Origin: Stigonema sp964246695
GTDB taxonomy: Bacteria; Cyanobacteriota; Cyanobacteriia; Cyanobacteriales; Nostocaceae
Direction: 5' to 3'
Assembly: GCA_964246695.1 (NCBI GenBank)
Contig: CAXTSI010000001.1
Location: 1-64,000 of the forward strand
Length of the DNA stretch: 64,000 nucleotides
Position 1 is the first letter of the stretch. Each line of letters opens with the position of its first letter. Positions 35,268 to 44,583 of the stretch are shown in pieces. The notes beneath the pieces are model-generated. The model saw only the letters and a list, made by a program, of their open reading frames with translations. It had not been told where the DNA came from and ran no database searches. The position numbers were made by a program, and so were the translations under genes.

Positions 35268-35645
35268 ATGGATGAGCGTCATCGGTACTTGCGAATCGCC
35301 CTTGTTGTTGTTGGAATTGCTTTTCTCCTGATCTATCCGTTGATGAAGATCTGGTCATCGGGCTGGTCATGGCAACCAAGTCAATATGAATACGAACAGA
35401 TGATCGTCGGCATGTATGCAACGCTCGGTGTCTTTTTACTATGGGCTTCTCGAAAACCAGAAGCGCATCTGAGTTTAATCTGGTTCACAGTCTGGTCAAG
35501 TGTTGTCCACGGACTGATCATGGCGATACAGGCAGTGATTGAAGAAGCCGAACGTGGACATCTCCTCGGCGACGTTCCAGCACTGCTGTTGGTGGCAATT
35601 GTCCTTGGTTTCTTAGCACCACGCGAAGTGGTGCCAAATACATGA
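35268..35645 (+). CDS. Four-helix membrane protein, DUF6632-like
   Basis: 125 aa with helices at about 8-27, 45-62, 67-87 and 101-117. The pattern MYATLGVFLLWASRKPEAHL SLIWFTVWSSVVHGLIMAIQ is characteristic of the DUF6632 membrane proteins. It lies 98 nt upstream of, and co-directional with, the FAD monooxygenase. Function unknown; an AGGAGGAAGGAG ribosome site precedes the ATG. Confidence 0.7.
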   Translation: MDERHRYLRIALVVVGIAFLLIYPLMKIWSSGWSWQPSQYEYEQMIVGMYATLGVFLLWASRKPEAHLSLIWFTVWSSVVHGLIMAIQAVIEEAERGHLLGDVPALLLVAIVLGFLAPREVVPNT

Positions 35646-35743
35646 GTGGGGACGGCATAATGGTCTAATGGTACCGAAGTGACACCAATTCACATGACAG
35701 CGCTCATCCTGATTAAAGCAAACCTTTAAAGGAGACCGAAATC

Positions 35744-37309
35744 ATGGAGACAACGATCAACACGGACGTCATCATCGTCGGAGCTGGTCCAACAGGTCTT
35801 TCGCTAGCTGTACAATTGATTCGTTACGGTATTGACTTCGTGATCTTTGACTTGAAAGAAGGTGTCACTGATTTATCAAAGGCTCTGGTTGTTCACGCAC
35901 GCACACTAGAGATCTACGACCAGGTGGGTCTGGCACAAAAAGCAGTCGTTGGTGGCGAAATTGTACGCAAAGCTGCGCTGATGCACAACGGTAAAATTAG
36001 CGCTCGCCTCGATTTTTCCCACTTCGGTGGGCGGCTGAGCCCTTTTCCTTTTCTCCTGGTTTTTGAACAAAGCAAAAACGAGCGACTTCTTTACGAGCAT
36101 CTCAGACATAACGGAAAAGACGTTCAGTGGCAAACGGAAATGGAAGCAGTAGCGCAAGATGCGGACGGCGTGAAAACGGTTCTCAAAACTGCAAGCGGCG
36201 AAACACAGACTATTGTTGCCCGATACTTAGTGGGTTGTGACGGCGCGAGCAGTCCGACGCGGCATCTGCTCAATCTCCACTTTGAAGGCTCGACTTACCC
36301 GCGCATGTTTTACGTCGCGGATGTGGATATGGAGTTTCAGGTAGATGAGGCAACATTTTATGCTCATTTAGGGCAGAATTCGTTTGTACTGACCGTGCCG
36401 ATGCAAGGTGAGAAGCACTGGCGGCTGATCGGCAACCTGCCTGAATATAACGAGCAAGTTGATCCAGAAGTGACCTTCGATGAAGTTGAAAACAAGGTCA
36501 AGCAGTTGGTGCAGCGCCCGCTGGAAATTATAAACCTGAGTTGGTTTTCGACTTACAGAGTGCATACTCGTCGCGTTGAGGAGTTTTCTTCCGGCAGATG
36601 CTTTCTTGCTGGCGATGCCGCGCATATCCACACGCCTGCTGGCGGTCAGGGAATGAACACGGGCATCCAGGACGCTTATAACCTAGCATGGAAGATCGGG
36701 TTTGTTTTGAACGGCTATGCCCAGGATTCGCTTCTCTCTACTTACAATGAGGAACGCCTAGCGAATGCGAAACGGCTCTTGCAGACGACCGATCAGTTTT
36801 TTGAAGTGGCGGCAGGCGCCCAGTGGTATTTGCGATTTTTCCGTGACAACATTTTGCCGAGCCTCGCCAGTTTTGTGACGCAGTTTGGTGCGGCAAAAGA
36901 GTTTATCTTTCCGATAGTTTCCCAAATCGGACTGAACTACCGCGACAGCTCTTTAAGTCGGCATCAGGGCGATCGCTCCTTTAAGGTCAAAGCCGGAGAC
37001 CGGATGCCATATTTTCTGGTGGGTGGCACGAACGTTTACGACAAACTTCGCGAACCGAAATTCCACCTCCTTGTTTTCTCTGATGGGGAACACGGCTATG
37101 AAGGTTTGATGCCGGGAGGAGAAAATGAATACGGCGACTTCATCGATTTTAACGTCATTCCGCTTTACCCGCGCGTCGTGGAAATCTTCGGCACCAATCA
37201 GCCTTTTAAGGTGCTGCTCAGACCCGATAACTACATCGGATTTATCTCCACGGACTTCTCCTGGGACGATCTCAAAGCCTACATAAATGGGTTTATCAGA
37301 CACTCTTAG
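35744..37309 (+). CDS. FAD-dependent aromatic monooxygenase (UbiH/PheA/TfdB type)
   Basis: A 521-aa flavoprotein hydroxylase using FAD and NAD(P)H. The dinucleotide-binding motif is VIIVGAGPTGLSLAVQLIRY (GxGxxG), the DG motif LVGCDGASSPTRHLL, and the GD motif FLAGDAAHIHTPAGGQGMN. These are the three signatures of class A flavoprotein monooxygenases (FAD_binding_3). The C-terminal 130 residues form the thioredoxin-like tail common in phenol- or rifampicin-hydroxylase-like members. GGAGA lies just upstream of the ATG. It probably hydroxylates an aromatic xenobiotic or metabolite. It is GC-richer than its surroundings, so likely imported. Confidence 0.88.
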   Translation: METTINTDVIIVGAGPTGLSLAVQLIRYGIDFVIFDLKEGVTDLSKALVVHARTLEIYDQVGLAQKAVVGGEIVRKAALMHNGKISARLDFSHFGGRLSPFPFLLVFEQSKNERLLYEHLRHNGKDVQWQTEMEAVAQDADGVKTVLKTASGETQTIVARYLVGCDGASSPTRHLLNLHFEGSTYPRMFYVADVDMEFQVDEATFYAHLGQNSFVLTVPMQGEKHWRLIGNLPEYNEQVDPEVTFDEVENKVKQLVQRPLEIINLSWFSTYRVHTRRVEEFSSGRCFLAGDAAHIHTPAGGQGMNTGIQDAYNLAWKIGFVLNGYAQDSLLSTYNEERLANAKRLLQTTDQFFEVAAGAQWYLRFFRDNILPSLASFVTQFGAAKEFIFPIVSQIGLNYRDSSLSRHQGDRSFKVKAGDRMPYFLVGGTNVYDKLREPKFHLLVFSDGEHGYEGLMPGGENEYGDFIDFNVIPLYPRVVEIFGTNQPFKVLLRPDNYIGFISTDFSWDDLKAYINGFIRHS

Positions 37310-37456
37310 ACGTAACTTGCCGACTCTCGTTAAAGTTGCATGGTAGTCGGTTCTTATATCCCTCATTGGGTGAGAGTATTTGACGGTGTACAACAATTAC
37401 CAGCGATTACTTTTGTCATCAACCGCCAGCATCGTGCCTATGCTGGTAAGATTTCA

Positions 37457-38080
37457 AACCCACATTCCGCACCCACAACTGTCACACCGCAATGAAACGG
37501 GTACATCTATATAGTCTACACACTTGCACCTCGACAAATCAGAGCAGCATTATCAGCTTCACAATCAACTGTAAAAAATCAATTGGGTAAATCCATAAAT
37601 AACCCCACATTAAGATGGATATTTGAATGTTTTCAATCAATTCATCTTGTTACCTATCATGAGGAACAAGACATTTCTAACTTGACTCCAGAGCGAAATT
37701 TTATTCTTGCATTCCTCCCAGAAAATTGCCGTCGTTACTACAACTGCGTGACTTAGTTTTCTGTATATTCTTATTATTTTTTTCTATAAATGGACTACTT
37801 AATTTGATTAACAGTCCTGAATTATCATGCTTTTTTTCTGTTTTTTTGGGTTTAAGAATAAGTTATAATTTATAAAATGATAAATATATATAGTATTTAG
37901 TTATAGATGAAGTCTCAAGTTCCTTTAATTATTTATTGCTTCTTATTGAGAATGCGTGAGTGTGGCTTTTACTTCCTAAAGCGTCCTTCTGGGGTTCTTT
38001 AATGTATTATTTTATTCTTGCTTAATTTATTTGGCTCAGTAATAACCGATTGTGACACCTTTGGGTGCGGAATGTGGGTT
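37457..38080. mobile_element. Deleted insertion sequence with 19-bp perfect inverted repeats
   Basis: AACCCACATTCCGCACCCA at 37457-37475 is repeated inverted at 38062-38080. Between them lies a transposase tail, and outside, to the right, is a tail of a different transposase. This suggests one element inserted into another. Confidence 0.65.
37540..37756 (+). pseudogene. IS1634-like transposase, C-terminal relic
   Basis: The frame reads NNPTLRWIFECFQSIHLVTY, NLTPERNFILAFLPENCRRYYN, the usual end of IS1634/DUF4277-type transposases. Only about 70 codons survive. Confidence 0.65.
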
Positions 38081-38270
38081 AGAATCTTGCCAATGTCGTA
38101 AAGCTCGTATCCAAAGAAATCACATTGGCTGTGCCATAGTTATTTGGTTAAGACTTAAAGACCAAGCCGATAAAATAGGTCAAACTGCTTATCAACTCCA
38201 GCATGGGTTACTGTCAAACTACCTCATTCAACAACTTAAACGTCCCACCATCCCCATGTCCTTGGTCTAG
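38052..38270 (+). pseudogene. Transposase C-terminal relic (IS4/IS701-like)
   Basis: ARIQRNHIGCAIVIWLRLKD, then YQLQHGLLSNYLIQQLKRPT, is the common C-terminal signature of cyanobacterial IS4/IS701-type transposases. The start overlaps the right inverted repeat of the neighbouring element. The N-terminal catalytic part is absent. Confidence 0.65.
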
Positions 38271-38765
38271 TTCTTGGTGGCGATCACCGCATGCCTGTTG
38301 CGTAAGTCTTGTAGAATAAATAGCTTTGCTGTTAAGCTTTTACAGAGTCGAGATGTACAGGAATGATTTCGGTCTTGTAGCGGCTCAAGTCTTTTGTATT
38401 AAACGTTGAACCAGCATGGCGGAAACCAGTCGGGCATCGTGGACATTAACGCCTTTAACCTGATACGCCACGACAAGCCGCTCCCACTACTCATAAAGAC
38501 GTATAAACTCTGAAAAAGCCAGGATGATTGCTCAAAAAACTCGACGTATAATCAAAAATCATCTTGACGAGAGAACTTAAAGTCTTGCTCGGTCAATTAG
38601 CCCAATCTCTTATTAAGCATTGACATTCATGGTTTCACTTCAGGGATTGTAGGTTGATCGATGTTTTTTTTGTCCAAATGCTATCTCAACGCCTCTTTGA
38701 AGAAAATGTATAAAGTCGAGCTTGGTTGAGTATCATAAGAAGTATAGAGTGAGTGTGACTGTATT

Positions 38766-41700
38766 ATGACAGGATCGCAAGAATCACCTGGTGAGAGCAG
38801 CATTACTGTTATAGGTGATGTTATTAGTAGCACACTAATCACGGGTGATTACAACGTTGTCTATCAGCATGCTCCGCCGGGGCCCATCGATCCTGCCGAG
38901 GTTGAAGCAGCCTACGCTCAGCTTGCAGCCCTGCCACTCGATACGATTCCTACGCCCGCTCCCTTACCTTCTGGCTCACGCATGCCGCTAAGCCTCAACC
39001 CATTATTCGTCGGTCGCACTGATGACCTCACTCAACTTGCAGCAGCATTAAAAGCTGGCGGCACCACATCTATCGGCCAAGTTACTGCAACGACTGGTTT
39101 AGGGGGGATTGGCAAGACACAGCTTGCTAGCGAGTTTGTGCATCGGTACGGTCAATTCTTTGCCGGAGGCGTTTTCTGGCTGAGTTTTGTAGACGCTAGC
39201 ACAATATCCATTGAGGTGGCAGCTTGCGGGAGCCTGGGCTTGTTGGAATGGCGTACTGATTACAATAAACTCCCCCTTGCAGAGCAGGTACTACTCGTAT
39301 CGTCGGCTTGGCAGAGCCCCGTGCCGCGTTTACTTGTCTTTGATAACTGTGAGGATGAGCTTCTGCTCAAGCAGTGGCATCCTCCTACTGGTGGATGCCG
39401 TGTGCTGCTGACGAGTCGCCGAATGCAATGGGACAAGACACTTGGCGTGACAACAGTGCGGCTTGACGTGCTCCGACGCGAAGAAAGTATTGCGCTGCTG
39501 CGCAAGCATCGACCGGATGTGCCTGCGGATGCAGATGATCTCGATGCCATCGCTGCTGAGCTTGGCGATCTCCCACTTGCGCTCCATCTCGCCGGCAATT
39601 TTCTTGCAGCATATCGTCATGTCATTACGCTAGCAGGCTACCTCCAGGAACTGCGCAATCCACACTTGCTAGATCATCCTTCACTTCAAGGTCGAGGAAC
39701 TCGACTCTCCCCGACAGATCACGAGCTTCATGTCGCACGGACATTCGCGCTAAGCTATGAGCGTTTAGATCCAACAGTCCCGGCTGATGCGCTTGCGCTT
39801 CAATCTCTCGTGCGGGTTGCCCACTTTGCCCCAGGTGTGCCTATTCCACGTGAACTCCTCGTCGCTACGCTCAGATCCAGCACGTCTAATAGAGATGAGC
39901 AAAATATCCAGACACAGATTGAGTCGTCCCTTGATGTCGAAGATGCCATAAATCTCTTGATCAATTTGGGTCTACTTGAGAACGAAGAAGCAGGTGCGTT
40001 ACGGATGCACCGCCTGCTGACAGCTTTTATACAAAGTGTTTCAGCAAGTATAGAGGTACGAAATGCAGCTGAACAGGCCTTGATTAAGATCTCTGGCCCA
40101 ATGGCTGAAACGCAAGACCTACTAATGATCCGTGCGTTACTACCCCACTTGCGCTATATGACAGCGAGATTAGTGGAACGCAAGAATGACCAAACCGCAA
40201 CATTGTGGAATAACCTGGGCTATCACCTGCAGATACTGGGCGATTTAGCTGAAGCACGGCGATGTTACGGGCAAGCCTTTACTATTCGCGAGCAAGTATT
40301 GGGATCGCACCACCCCCTCACCGCATTGACTCTCACCAACTTGGGAAGTCTTCTTTTGGATCAGGGAGACTATGAAGCGGCCTGTCAGGCTCTGGAAAGC
40401 GTACTTGCTATCTACAGGCAGACACCTGGATCGAAGGATCATCAATTCGTCACTTTTCTCAACAATCTGGCTATCCTATACCAGGCTCAGGGAAAATATG
40501 ACTCTGCACATCCTATTCTTGAGCAGATTCTTGAACTTCGAGAAAGAGATTTAGGACCAAGCCATCCGCTCATTGCCAATGCGCTTAACAATTTGGCCCG
40601 CTCGTTCACATACTTTGGAAATTATGCAGCCGCAAGACCGCTGTATGAACGGGCGCTCATTATAGCGAAGCAAGTTTACGGATTGGAACATCCTACTACC
40701 GCGAGGATAATCAACAATTTAGGTTTGTTACTGCAAGACGAAGGAGATTACGAAGCGGCGCGTCCCCTCTTAGAACAGGTGGTAACTATTCAGAAGCGGA
40801 CGTTAGGACTGAATCATCCAGACATAGCTACTGGCTTGAGCAACTTAGCTTTGTTGTTGCGGGACCAAGGGGATGATGAAGCAGCGCGCCAGTTCCTCGA
40901 GCAAGCACTTGCCATAAGTGAGCAAACTCTAGGTCCAGATCATCCCAATACCGCCACAACCCTCAACAACTTGGCCTGGCTTCTGGAGTCAAAGGGTGAT
41001 TATACGACTGCGCGTCCGCTTATCGAACGCGCTGCAACAATTGATAAGCAAGTGTTGGGACCGGACCATCCGAGCAGCAGAACGAGTTTCAACAACTTGG
41101 TGCGGTTACTGCGCAAACAAGGCGATCGCGAAACAGCTCGAATGCTCTTAAATCAGGAACTTGCCAGAAGAGTTGAGCTAGCGCTGGGACCATCCCACCC
41201 TCTTCAGGCTGTTCGCTTCAACACTTTAGATTGGCAGCTTGTCGAGATAACCAGCGAACGCGTGGTTTGGGAAAACGAACTTGCTGATCGGCTTTCCCTT
41301 AGCTATTCTGACCTGCCGCCAAATATCGGAGTTGACCCGTTTGATCTTGATGCTCTGCGTAAATTCTACCGAGGCTTCGTGCGTGAAGCCAATATAGGCA
41401 TTGTCTCCGTCGATCACATATCACTCGACACTACGCCAGCCGTGCAGACGATTTTCAAAGTGCCTCAGCAACCGCATGGAATGGATTACATTGGCTTCTA
41501 CACGCTTCCATATGCCACTTTCAGCTATATCATTGAGATCCGGGCGGCAGAGCATGGCATAACTGGTTTGCGCGATAGTTTAGTCTTTAATGAATTCCTT
41601 TCCAATATTTCAGAAAGGTCAACGGATGAACCTATACCACGCGGCTGGTTTCAATATCCCTATGATCCCACGTATACCGAAGGCATTCTGCGTAACCAAT

Positions 41701-41894
41701 CTGAAGATGCAAAGTACGATGACCAATTTCCCGATCACCCGTTATCGCGTGTCCGTCGCTATCTCGCCGCTATAGCGCAAAGTATCTCGATTGACGAGGC
41801 GGTAAAGAATGCACCGCCATTCCGTGGCCCTGCCACTGGTGGGCAAAGTTCAGCCGAGCAGCGTAGGTCCTGGTGGAAATTCTGGATAAAATAA
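38766..41894 (+). CDS. NLR-like protein: amyloid-like motif, NB-ARC, KLC-type TPRs, C-terminal domain
   Basis: 1042 aa. Residues 13-33 (ITVIGDVISSTLITGDYNVV) form a short motif resembling those of NLR amyloid signalling. NB-ARC: FVGRTDDLTQ at 81, P-loop TGLGGIGKTQL (110-120), Walker B RLLVFDNCED, sensor LLTSRR, GLPL-like GDLPLALHLAG. Seven 42-residue kinesin-light-chain TPRs run from about 480 to 810 (pattern GDYEAARPLLEQ...HP.TA..LNNLA). The last 200 residues form an unrecognised globular domain (YIGFYTLPYATFSYIIEIRA). It faces the CHAT gene at 42032 tail-to-tail, and that CHAT protein contains a similar motif (GGVTGSAITTGDNNIISV). Codon use is GC-rich; likely transferred. Confidence 0.88.
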   Translation: MTGSQESPGESSITVIGDVISSTLITGDYNVVYQHAPPGPIDPAEVEAAYAQLAALPLDTIPTPAPLPSGSRMPLSLNPLFVGRTDDLTQLAAALKAGGTTSIGQVTATTGLGGIGKTQLASEFVHRYGQFFAGGVFWLSFVDASTISIEVAACGSLGLLEWRTDYNKLPLAEQVLLVSSAWQSPVPRLLVFDNCEDELLLKQWHPPTGGCRVLLTSRRMQWDKTLGVTTVRLDVLRREESIALLRKHRPDVPADADDLDAIAAELGDLPLALHLAGNFLAAYRHVITLAGYLQELRNPHLLDHPSLQGRGTRLSPTDHELHVARTFALSYERLDPTVPADALALQSLVRVAHFAPGVPIPRELLVATLRSSTSNRDEQNIQTQIESSLDVEDAINLLINLGLLENEEAGALRMHRLLTAFIQSVSASIEVRNAAEQALIKISGPMAETQDLLMIRALLPHLRYMTARLVERKNDQTATLWNNLGYHLQILGDLAEARRCYGQAFTIREQVLGSHHPLTALTLTNLGSLLLDQGDYEAACQALESVLAIYRQTPGSKDHQFVTFLNNLAILYQAQGKYDSAHPILEQILELRERDLGPSHPLIANALNNLARSFTYFGNYAAARPLYERALIIAKQVYGLEHPTTARIINNLGLLLQDEGDYEAARPLLEQVVTIQKRTLGLNHPDIATGLSNLALLLRDQGDDEAARQFLEQALAISEQTLGPDHPNTATTLNNLAWLLESKGDYTTARPLIERAATIDKQVLGPDHPSSRTSFNNLVRLLRKQGDRETARMLLNQELARRVELALGPSHPLQAVRFNTLDWQLVEITSERVVWENELADRLSLSYSDLPPNIGVDPFDLDALRKFYRGFVREANIGIVSVDHISLDTTPAVQTIFKVPQQPHGMDYIGFYTLPYATFSYIIEIRAAEHGITGLRDSLVFNEFLSNISERSTDEPIPRGWFQYPYDPTYTEGILRNQSEDAKYDDQFPDHPLSRVRRYLAAIAQSISIDEAVKNAPPFRGPATGGQSSAEQRRSWWKFWIK

Positions 41895-42031
41895 GCCCCT
41901 TGAGTATACTCGTAGGGGAGAAAATGGCAAAGCTGTCACGAGCCGCCACGCAACGGCTGAAACTACTGCTAAGTAAGGGTTACAATCACGGTATCATTCA
42001 TCGAACCTGCCTCATAAGCAATTAAAGAGCG

Positions 42032-43093
42032 TCAAATCGTTAAATTAATGATACTCAGTAGGTTGTGCCAATTGTCACCTAACCAAGCCACTGTTTTAAT
42101 TAGGTGGGGTCTTAGCTTTGTAATCACAAACGCAAATCCTTGAGCCTTCTTGGCATAGTCAAAAGCTCGGTCTAATGCCTTGCCCACCTCGTTTTTATCT
42201 GGATGTGGTTTGTTGATTTCAACTTCAGCATCAGCAATAGCATTGTCAATTTTGCGACTGTCTGAAGTTGTCAAGTTTGCCAATATCTCACGCAAGGCGT
42301 TGAGTTCCCTTCGCATATCAACACTTTCGGATGTAGGTAACCGCACTGGTTGATACTGTACAGAGATAATATTATTATCACCCGTTGTGATTGCACTACC
42401 AGTGACACCACCATCAACAGAAACTGAGCGGTTTTGTCCCCTCTGGAGATCGCGACTCATATCTTCATTCTTGATAATAAATTTTACAGGTGCTGTCTGT
42501 GCCGCATTGGCTTGTAATCTTGAAAGAGAACTACGCTGCCTGATTTTGATGACTGGGGTTGCTGATTTTGCAATCCCCTCTAAATCAATGGAAGCACAGC
42601 CCAATTCAAAACAAACCTCATAAGGTTTGCCAGCACCCAACGCATCATAAAAGCCAACAGCAAACTTAATTGCTGCATTATCTCCAATCGCCTGACTCAT
42701 CCCCATCACACAATCAATGTGTTGGTGAATTGAGTTGCCTTGGGTTTCACTATAACAAGCGTTGAGCAAAACACACTCAACATCTTCTTGAAACGATTTA
42801 AATAGCCTTGCTAGGGCTTCTGTACTTACCAGTTGCGTTTGTCCAGAATTATTTTCCAGCACTAAACCAGTACTATCTGAACCATGTCCAGAAAAATGAA
42901 CAATCGTCGGCTGGTGGTCTAATAGCGCACGTCGCAAGTCTTCAACTCGTACCGCCCAAGAGGTAATAATTTCAAACTTATCGCGGTTATTAGCTCTTTT
43001 CAAAGCTACTTGAATTTCCCGTACTTCTTCATCCAAACGCAACTTACTTGTATCCTTGGGATTAGCTGATACGATTAAGATTTTTTTCACCAT
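42032..43093 (-). CDS. CHAT protease with internal motif and helical C-terminal domain (353 aa)
   Basis: Start at 43093 (MVKKILIVSANPKDTSKLRL), the standard beginning of this family; the longer frame adds 35 odd residues. Catalytic His in HFSGHG (H70) and Cys in LNACYS (C113). Residues 221-248 (RSVSVDGGVTGSAITTGDNN) form a motif of the V-x-G-x(n)-I-TGD-x-N type, like the N-terminus of the neighbouring 1042-aa NLR. The C-terminal 100 residues are helical (MRRELNALREILANL ... WLGDNWHNLL), seen in other cyanobacterial effectors. It was probably activated by the neighbouring NLR; convergent genes, so not one operon. Confidence 0.87.
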   Translation of the reverse strand: MVKKILIVSANPKDTSKLRLDEEVREIQVALKRANNRDKFEIITSWAVRVEDLRRALLDHQPTIVHFSGHGSDSTGLVLENNSGQTQLVSTEALARLFKSFQEDVECVLLNACYSETQGNSIHQHIDCVMGMSQAIGDNAAIKFAVGFYDALGAGKPYEVCFELGCASIDLEGIAKSATPVIKIRQRSSLSRLQANAAQTAPVKFIIKNEDMSRDLQRGQNRSVSVDGGVTGSAITTGDNNIISVQYQPVRLPTSESVDMRRELNALREILANLTTSDSRKIDNAIADAEVEINKPHPDKNEVGKALDRAFDYAKKAQGFAFVITKLRPHLIKTVAWLGDNWHNLLSIINLTI

Positions 43094-43189
43094 GATTCTG
43101 GTTTGTGGTTTAAATGCTAGTATCCAAGCCTTAATACAAACTGAGTATACTATTTTTCGTAATCTTGGAATAATTACACTGGAGGCGGC

Positions 43190-43405
43190 GAAAAACACGC
43201 TCTTTGTGAAACGGCATTGCTAGAAGACGGTAGTAGACAACGAGCTATCTGGGGTGAAGACTGGACTCCCTTTGACCAGTCAATTGCTTATGAGTCCATT
43301 ATCAATATTCGTCCGAGCCAAAATAATCGCTCGATGATAATTCAAAACATAGTAATTCGAGAACGTGTAAAACAAATGAAGGAAGGAGTTAATCGGTGGA
43401 TATAA
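43190..43405 (+). pseudogene. C-terminal part of a DUF5674-like small protein
   Basis: The frame reads LCETALLEDGSRQRAIWGED WTPFDQSIAYESIINIRPSQ NNRSMII. The YESIINIRP..NN pattern is typical of small DUF5674-like partners in cyanobacterial gene pairs. The 5' half is missing, cut near the start of the CHAT gene. Its end overlaps the next gene by 10 nt. Confidence 0.5.
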
Positions 43406-43749
43406 TATTGAATTTAAATGAAAAACAAGCACGCTTCCAAAGTGATGATATTCCGCATCGTTTAGGGCATACAGCGTCTAATTTAGCTCGGGTTCGCTCA
43501 TTTTGTAATACTGCATATAAAGAAGCAGTGAAATCTGTAATGAACGAAACTCAATGGTTTATCGAGTGGACAGCAGCAGAAATCGAACCAGAACAAGCTG
43601 AGGAACTAGTTAATATCCAAGTTCAATTAGCTCGGTGGGAATTAATCTTGGATAATATTTGGTTAGATGAAAAAAAGCGTGCGGAAATAGCTAAGCAGGC
43701 GGAAGCTTGGTCACAACGAGTATTAGATATGTCAGGGCTACTAGTATAG
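43396..43749 (+). CDS. Unknown 117-aa protein
   Basis: GTG start overlapping the upstream gene's stop, with AAGGAG about 9 nt before it. All-helical and acidic (TQWFIEWTAAEIEPEQAEEL), with many Trp/Glu. It forms a coupled pair with the truncated upstream gene, a layout typical of toxin-antitoxin-like pairs, but the family is not recognised. Confidence 0.55.
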   Translation: MDIILNLNEKQARFQSDDIPHRLGHTASNLARVRSFCNTAYKEAVKSVMNETQWFIEWTAAEIEPEQAEELVNIQVQLARWELILDNIWLDEKKRAEIAKQAEAWSQRVLDMSGLLV

Positions 43750-44583
43750 ATTATAAAAGTAAAAAAATCAATTTAGTTTGTAGTATTTTTCAGTGAGCGA
43801 TCGCCTTTAAGTTTCTTGACTCCTGAAGGTCTTAACTAGTTGAGATTCTGGCTGACCAGATCAACAATCATTATTTCAGAGTAGAATTATGGGCGATCGC
43901 TATTCGAGTTCGCTGAGAAAATCAATTTTTAAACTTTAATTTAGCCCTCCTAAAAGAAAATTTTCGTGCAATTTTCATTCAACTAATGAGCCACGTTGCG
44001 CTGCACGAAAGGGCTATATTTTGCAAAGTATTATTTTCTCCTGCTTGTGAGTGCTATAAAGGTAGACATAGCGGTGGCTACGAGTGCTAGGTTAAAACTA
44101 GGCGTGCTTGACGCAGGCACTCATCAGCGATGCTTAATTCTAGTACTGATTTGGAATTAGGCAGTTCAGTAATGTATCTCATAGTGGTTTAGGACAATGA
44201 AGTTTGTTACTTCTAGCATCAAGCCAAATTCCCAAAACCTTGACTGCCCAATCGTTTGCCCAAAGTTATGTTGTGATTGTTTTATGCTTGGCTTCTCCCA
44301 AGTGTGGATAATGTAATTTATACCCTTAGCTGCAAGGTATGAGCAAGAAAAGACAAAAAGAGGTATTAAACCTATAAAGTCATAACGGTTAATAGTATAA
44401 AGGTCTAATACTATAATTTTTGAATATGATTGAGTACACAATGGCAAATTCTTCTGAAGAAATATGCTAGCGTGCGATCGCTAATCCACATCAATGCCAA
44501 AAGTCCGCTCGTGAGAGTGCATAACTAGAGTTGACTGAAACCTGTAGAATATTAAACATTGGCGTAACCTCAATATCCAGAAA
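43750..44583. other. Intergenic with dispersed repeat
   Basis: Contains repeat copy 2 (43795-43955). A minus-strand frame at 44166-44447 lacks support. The last 120 bases are the promoter side of the CHAT-AAA operon. Confidence 0.4.
43795..43955. repeat. Dispersed repeat copy 2 (other copy 25060-25225)
   Basis: Shares GTTGAGATTCTGGCTGAC and the flanking blocks, including GAATTATGGG..GATCGCTATTC, with copy 1. Noncoding. Confidence 0.65.

Larger units (their letters stand above)
37310..38765. other. Intergenic region of nested insertion-sequence relics
   Basis: Contains an inverted-repeat-bounded relic (37457-38080) with an IS1634-like fragment, and a second transposase tail (38052-38270). 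From 38280 to 38765 no gene is recognised; it is the upstream region of the 1042-aa NLR gene. Confidence 0.55.

Noticed and set aside
44166..44447. 93-codon minus-strand frame with a hydrophobic stretch
   Set aside because: No ribosome binding site, no recognisable family and AT-rich composition typical of noncoding DNA here.
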